DNA of 64,000 nucleotides. Source: an uncultured Verrucomicrobiales bacterium (GTDB lineage Bacteria > Verrucomicrobiota > Verrucomicrobiia > Verrucomicrobiales > Akkermansiaceae). The notes under the pieces are model-generated. The model was not told the origin of the DNA, did no database searches, and saw nothing but the letters and a program-made list of their open reading frames with translations. Shown here in pieces: positions 60,753 through 64,000 of this stretch. Positions within the stretch are counted from its first letter, which is position 1, and each line of letters opens with the position of its first letter. Made by a program: the position numbers and the translations under genes. Location: contig CALGJQ010000008.1 in the NCBI GenBank assembly GCA_937928545.1, positions 1 to 64,000 of the forward strand. The letters are read 5' to 3'.

Positions 60753-61937
60753 TTAGCTGAATGAGAGGCCTCCCATCTTTGGAAAGGCCGAGAGCAGCAT
60801 CCCCACCAAAATTTCGGGAGAGCGAGTGAGGGCGTCAGTCACAGGAATCCCAAGCTCTTCTTGATAGCGTATGATCTCAGCAGAAAGCTCTTCGTCCGTC
60901 ATATTTTCATGATTCAGAGTCAGCCCAATCACTTTCGTATTCGCAAAGGTCTCGATGAGATGAATTTCGGACGCAGGATCCGGCATCGGCATCCCCTCAA
61001 AGTCGCAGCGATGTTTCCGCCCTGGCGCATGCTGCAGGATCACTCCTTGAGGACAACTTCCTCGAAGGATGAAACTCGAGGTCGAATAGGCCGGATGGCT
61101 GAGTGATCCCTGGCCCTCGATCAAAATCACATCAGGGTCCTCATTTTCGAAAGCCTCGATGATCTTTCCCTCTAACTCGCCCGCACAGAACTGCGATGGC
61201 ACCGCATCGAGAGCGAGCCCGTAGCGAGCACCTTGAATCAAGCCCGTTTGCCCCGTGCCAATCAGGACCGCCTTGATGCCTCGATCGTTCAGAGCACGCG
61301 CCAAAATAGTCGCCGTCGTCCGCTTCCCAATCGCGCAATCAGTTCCCAAGACCGCAATGCGCGGGCAAGTGACCTCGGAAATACGGCCGCTGAAAACTCG
61401 TAGATCTTTCTTATCGCGCGGCCTTCTCACATCACGAATCACCACCCCAGCCTCCTCACAAGCAGCGGTGAATTCAGGGTCATCATTCAAGAACTCATGC
61501 AGCCCATTCACGATGTTCATCCCCAGCTTGATCGCTCTCAGCATGAGCTTCCGCTCTTCTGGAGAAAGAACCCCACTTGCCGGAGCAATTCCAAAGATAA
61601 AGTAATCGGGCGTCCGACCAGCCACCTCCAAGGCCTCATCAAGATCCTCACAAACTAAGATACCATTTGCTTCATTATCGAGAATTTCGCCTGCATCCTG
61701 ACCAGCCTTCTCCCGATCGATGATCGAAAGGATTTTGTATTTCTCAGAATGACGAACCAGTCCATTTGCGGTCTTCCCATCGATCCCTCCAAAATGACCC
61801 TCACAGTAAACAATAGCAGTTTCTGAAGGCACCACCTTCTTCTGCAAAGATGGCTTCACTGTCTTAGTGACCGAAGGAGGAGTGGAAAAGCTGTCGAAAA
61901 AATTCGACGAAGAAGCGGGGGTGCGTTTTTTGGACAT
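60753..61937 (-). CDS. DUF1611 family protein (DgcN-like)
   Basis: This 394-residue protein matches DUF1611. An N-terminal Rossmann-like part (AIVYCEGHFGGIDGKTANGL) is followed by a P-loop domain: AVLGTDCAIGKRTTATILAR, VLIGTGQTGLIQGARYGLAL, ILIEGQGSLSHPAYSTSSFI and GVILQHAPGRKHRCDFEGMP. One DUF1611 member, DgcN, was reported as a D-glutamate N-acetyltransferase, which fits pairing with a racemase-type enzyme. ATG at 61937 is used, five bases after GAGGAG; that site lies in a hairpin arm. Confidence 0.87.
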   Translation of the reverse strand: MSKKRTPASSSNFFDSFSTPPSVTKTVKPSLQKKVVPSETAIVYCEGHFGGIDGKTANGLVRHSEKYKILSIIDREKAGQDAGEILDNEANGILVCEDLDEALEVAGRTPDYFIFGIAPASGVLSPEERKLMLRAIKLGMNIVNGLHEFLNDDPEFTAACEEAGVVIRDVRRPRDKKDLRVFSGRISEVTCPRIAVLGTDCAIGKRTTATILARALNDRGIKAVLIGTGQTGLIQGARYGLALDAVPSQFCAGELEGKIIEAFENEDPDVILIEGQGSLSHPAYSTSSFILRGSCPQGVILQHAPGRKHRCDFEGMPMPDPASEIHLIETFANTKVIGLTLNHENMTDEELSAEIIRYQEELGIPVTDALTRSPEILVGMLLSAFPKMGGLSFS

Positions 61938-61942
61938 AAGGA

Positions 61943-61966
61943 CTCCTCGAGCTAGGCTCGGAGGAG
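61943..61966 (-). promoter_or_regulatory. Hairpin covering the DUF1611 ribosome binding site
   Basis: On the minus strand CTCCTC-C-GAGC and GCTCGAGGAG pair with one bulged C around a CTA loop. The 3' arm contains GAGGAG, the ribosome binding site. Closing the hairpin would hide the site, so translation could depend on temperature, a ligand or coupling. Confidence 0.5.
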
Positions 61967-62063
61967 GCGAAAGAATCAAATCAGCCAGATGCGGCTAAGA
62001 GTCATCGAGTTGTCCCGACCAAGATAAGGTGATAAGTCCTCCTTGTAACACGCTTCCCTCGCT

Positions 62064-62085
62064 AAGATAGGAATATCTTTTTTTT
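62064..62085 (+). terminator. Terminator-like hairpin with no upstream plus-strand gene
   Basis: AAGATA-GGAA-TATCTT followed by a T tract of eight (counting the stem) looks like a weak intrinsic terminator on the plus strand. The genes on both sides are on the minus strand, so it would end only an antisense or small RNA. It may be chance in AT-rich sequence. Confidence 0.35.
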
Positions 62086-62109
62086 GCGCCTTCAAGCACC
62101 ACCTCGCCT

Positions 62110-62850
62110 CTATTTCTCACTCGCACTGAGATGAAGAGTGGAAACATAGATTAAGTCATCTTCCTCACCATCGCCCAAATTGTGAATCTCCTTCACAATT
62201 TCCCAGCCCGTTTTCTTGAGAAGATTCTTCAAAGCGACATCCGTAAAAAATCGCATCCGCTGCTCCGTCTCCTCTTTCCGAATGATCTCCCCCGACGCAT
62301 CCTTCATGACGTAGCGATGCTTCCGCACCAGGCTCCCTGTCTGTTCTCTAATCTTGTGCCGAGTTTCCAATTCCCCCATCTCCCCACTCGGTAAAGTAAT
62401 CGAGCGATCAAAATACCACTTATTCGCCGGCAGATCTCCGGACAACTCCGCCCAAGGAAAGAAGAGCGTCAAATAAAGATCATTCGTCTGCTCGCGCAAG
62501 CGCTCCAACTGACGTTGCGGATCCTCAAAGAGTTGAAAGGTAAATGCTGGGATCAAAATCGAGCCATACTTCCCTTCATGCTCCTGCCAACTTTCTTCAA
62601 TGACCTCTACCGCCGCATACTTCTCCCGAGATAATGCCACCATCTCCGACGACACCTCCAAACCCACAAGTTCATGCCCCGCCTCCACCAAAGGCCCTAA
62701 CAGCCGCCCCGATCCCGACCCCACGTAAAGTGATTTCCCCTCCTTATCTTGCAGAAAATCATCGATCAAAAGCACCTCACTCGGCGCTTCTTCAGCCTCC
62801 CAAAAGAGATCATGCCAGAGTGCTTCAAAACCATGGTAGCCAGATTTCAC
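62110..62850 (-). CDS. Class I SAM-dependent methyltransferase
   Basis: This 246-residue protein has a SAM-binding region (SLYVGSGSGRLLGPLVEAGH, then ELVGLEVSSEMVALSREKYA) and ILIPAFTFQLFEDPQRQLER, as in Methyltransf_25-type enzymes. The C-terminal part (FFTDVALKNLLKKTGWEIVK) also fits. The substrate is unknown. The 172 bases between it and the DUF1611 start hold only the two hairpins noted. Confidence 0.87.
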   Translation of the reverse strand: MKSGYHGFEALWHDLFWEAEEAPSEVLLIDDFLQDKEGKSLYVGSGSGRLLGPLVEAGHELVGLEVSSEMVALSREKYAAVEVIEESWQEHEGKYGSILIPAFTFQLFEDPQRQLERLREQTNDLYLTLFFPWAELSGDLPANKWYFDRSITLPSGEMGELETRHKIREQTGSLVRKHRYVMKDASGEIIRKEETEQRMRFFTDVALKNLLKKTGWEIVKEIHNLGDGEEDDLIYVSTLHLSASEK

Positions 62851-62918
62851 GGGGTGGGAATGCCAAATTGGCCGCTTTGGCGCAACTGATACCTCTCAAT
62901 CTTCAACTTTCACTCAGC

Positions 62919-63803
62919 TTACAATTCTCCCAAAAAGCTTCGAAACAAGTCGTCTAGGCCAACCCCAAAAATCTCCTGCAAGGCTTTCTCCCCGGCATCT
63001 TGCCATGAGGCTGTTTTGATCAACTCTTGAATCTCAAAAGCCTGAGCATCGAGATTTGTTTCGATCTTTTTCCACAAGATCTCCGCCAGTTGATACGAAA
63101 GCTCAAAAAGATCTCCCGCGATTGACCACGATTCCCCTGACTTGAATCTCTCGAGATTTTCCCAATTCCAAAGCGCCTGATGACGTTCAAATAATTCACG
63201 ATCAAGCTGATACTCTTCTCGACCTGCGACGAGAGTCTCCATCCGCATCGCGATCGCTTCATCCATCCACGCAGGTAAGGTCAAATGACTGACATAAGCA
63301 TGACTCGCTTCGTGAGAAAAAACAGAAAGCAAATCTCCCCATTCATCTTCATACAAAGCGACATGAACGTATCCCTCGGTGATGCACATCCCTCCGCTCA
63401 TCGGAACCACAGAACCCTCCGGATAGAAGCCCGCGATGTAATTGTTATAGCAGTGAGGATTCGCGAAAATGAGAACCCCCATCTTTCCATATCTCACAGA
63501 TTCAGCAGCACTTCCGAGATAGCCAATCACTGCCTCAAGAGCCTTTTCTAAGTTCTTCGCCAAACGATCTCGGTTCTCACCCACCGTTGGCGACATCACG
63601 ACGAGATTCTTAGTCTCAAAGACGTCAACCGCCTCCTCTTGCTCATCAGCCAGCTTCACCATCCAAAGTCCCGCCGCTTGACTCCAAGACTGTGATAAAT
63701 CAGCTCCATCTTGGTCTCCGATTATTGTCGCAACCCGGTCCCAATCAAGCATCTGAGAATTCCCCAAATCATGGAAATACTTCAAGAGACCGTTATGCTC
63801 CAT
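62919..63803 (-). CDS. HExxH metallopeptidase-like protein
   Basis: This 294-residue protein has a zinc-peptidase motif: FSHEASHAYVSHLTLPAWMD with HEASH at 164-168 and a downstream Glu in WMDEAIA (about 182), the gluzincin pattern. No signal peptide is seen, so it would be cytoplasmic unless the start is wrong. ATG at 63803 is preferred, with AGGG eight bases before it; a GTG at 63818 overlaps the preceding gene. Function beyond probable peptidase fold is unknown. Confidence 0.75.
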   Translation of the reverse strand: MEHNGLLKYFHDLGNSQMLDWDRVATIIGDQDGADLSQSWSQAAGLWMVKLADEQEEAVDVFETKNLVVMSPTVGENRDRLAKNLEKALEAVIGYLGSAAESVRYGKMGVLIFANPHCYNNYIAGFYPEGSVVPMSGGMCITEGYVHVALYEDEWGDLLSVFSHEASHAYVSHLTLPAWMDEAIAMRMETLVAGREEYQLDRELFERHQALWNWENLERFKSGESWSIAGDLFELSYQLAEILWKKIETNLDAQAFEIQELIKTASWQDAGEKALQEIFGVGLDDLFRSFLGEL

Positions 63804-63807
63804 GTCA

Positions 63808-63999
63808 TCAGCCCTCACTCTTCGTTCCCGCTGCTTCCTTCTTCTTCAGCGCCTTCGTTTCGATGTCATCTTCCTCGATCACGAGCGCGTGAATGGTAAT
63901 CGGGCCTTCAATTTTCTCGGCATCCGAAAGAATCGGGCTCAACACTTTATCCTCCGTTTCTTTGAAGAGGATGATCGCATTGTCACCATGCGTGTTCTT
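63808..63999 (-). CDS. C-terminal end of a gene running off the right edge
   Basis: The minus-strand frame gives 63 residues and a TGA stop (63810-63808), including NAIILFKETEDKVLSPILSD, IEGPITIHALVIEEDD and a Lys/Glu-rich tail. The family is not recognised. It ends 4 bases before the start of the metallopeptidase-like gene, so the two are probably co-transcribed. Confidence 0.6.
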   Translation of the reverse strand, partial: KNTHGDNAIILFKETEDKVLSPILSDAEKIEGPITIHALVIEEDDIETKALKKKEAAGTKSEG

Positions 64000-64000
64000 G

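Noticed and set aside
1-64000. CRISPR arrays, tRNA and rRNA genes
   Set aside because: No regularly spaced direct repeats, no cloverleaf with conserved T-loop bases and no rRNA-like sequence were seen by eye; a dedicated scan could still find a tRNA.

Overview
The window looks like a piece of chromosome from a member of the Verrucomicrobiota, probably marine or aquatic. The evidence is gene content: two secreted formylglycine-type sulfatases, an adjacent DUF1501/DUF1800/ThuA secreted set, an exosortase with an EpsI-type partner, a short RRM RNA-binding protein and a large sulfated-polysaccharide locus. The assignment is inferred from gene families; no rRNA, tRNA or CRISPR array was seen. Nearly everything is on the minus strand, so operons read from high to low coordinates.

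Layout. 1-2.0 kb: a GNAT acetyltransferase divergent from a sulfatase. 2.1-5.3 kb: housekeeping genes prs-rplY-pth-rpsF-ssb. 5.3-10.8 kb: a tightly coupled exosortase, EpsI-like protein, initiating sugar-phosphate transferase and O-antigen-ligase/TPR operon. 10.9-15.0 kb: a nest of broken insertion sequences: an IS630-type transposase split by two IS66-type elements, one of which carries an IS3 remnant. 15.1-21.8 kb: a secreted DUF1501/DUF1800/ThuA cluster. 21.8-51.2 kb: one long exopolysaccharide (EPS) operon. 51.4-52.5 kb: its apparent control cassette. 52.5-54.0 kb: a second sulfatase. 54.3-64 kb: ileS, a MbnP/MauG-type cytochrome fusion, an RRM protein, a racemase/DUF1611 pair, a methyltransferase and a metallopeptidase-like protein.

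How the genes work together. The EPS operon encodes GDP-fucose synthesis (gmd, fcl), CDP-6-deoxyhexose synthesis (rfbF, rfbG, a 3,5-epimerase-like protein and a reductase), sulfate activation to PAPS (cysD, cysN, cysC), a sulfotransferase, seven glycosyltransferases, a flippase and a polymerase. A second polymerase/ligase and the initiating transferase sit with the exosortase genes across the IS region. The simplest reading is a sulfated, probably fucose-containing polysaccharide. No Wza/Wzc-type export genes are in the window.

The strongest unusual signal is the control region at 51.2-52.5 kb. A GbsR/MarR-type regulator and an RfaH-like NusG paralogue lie just upstream of the EPS operon. Two near-identical palindromes (TTGTTCA-N8-TGAACAA) flank this two-gene cassette. 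A 12-base exact match to the enterobacterial ops element (GGCGGTAGCGTG) sits directly before the first EPS gene. Together this suggests a combined initiation and antitermination switch for the 30-kb operon.
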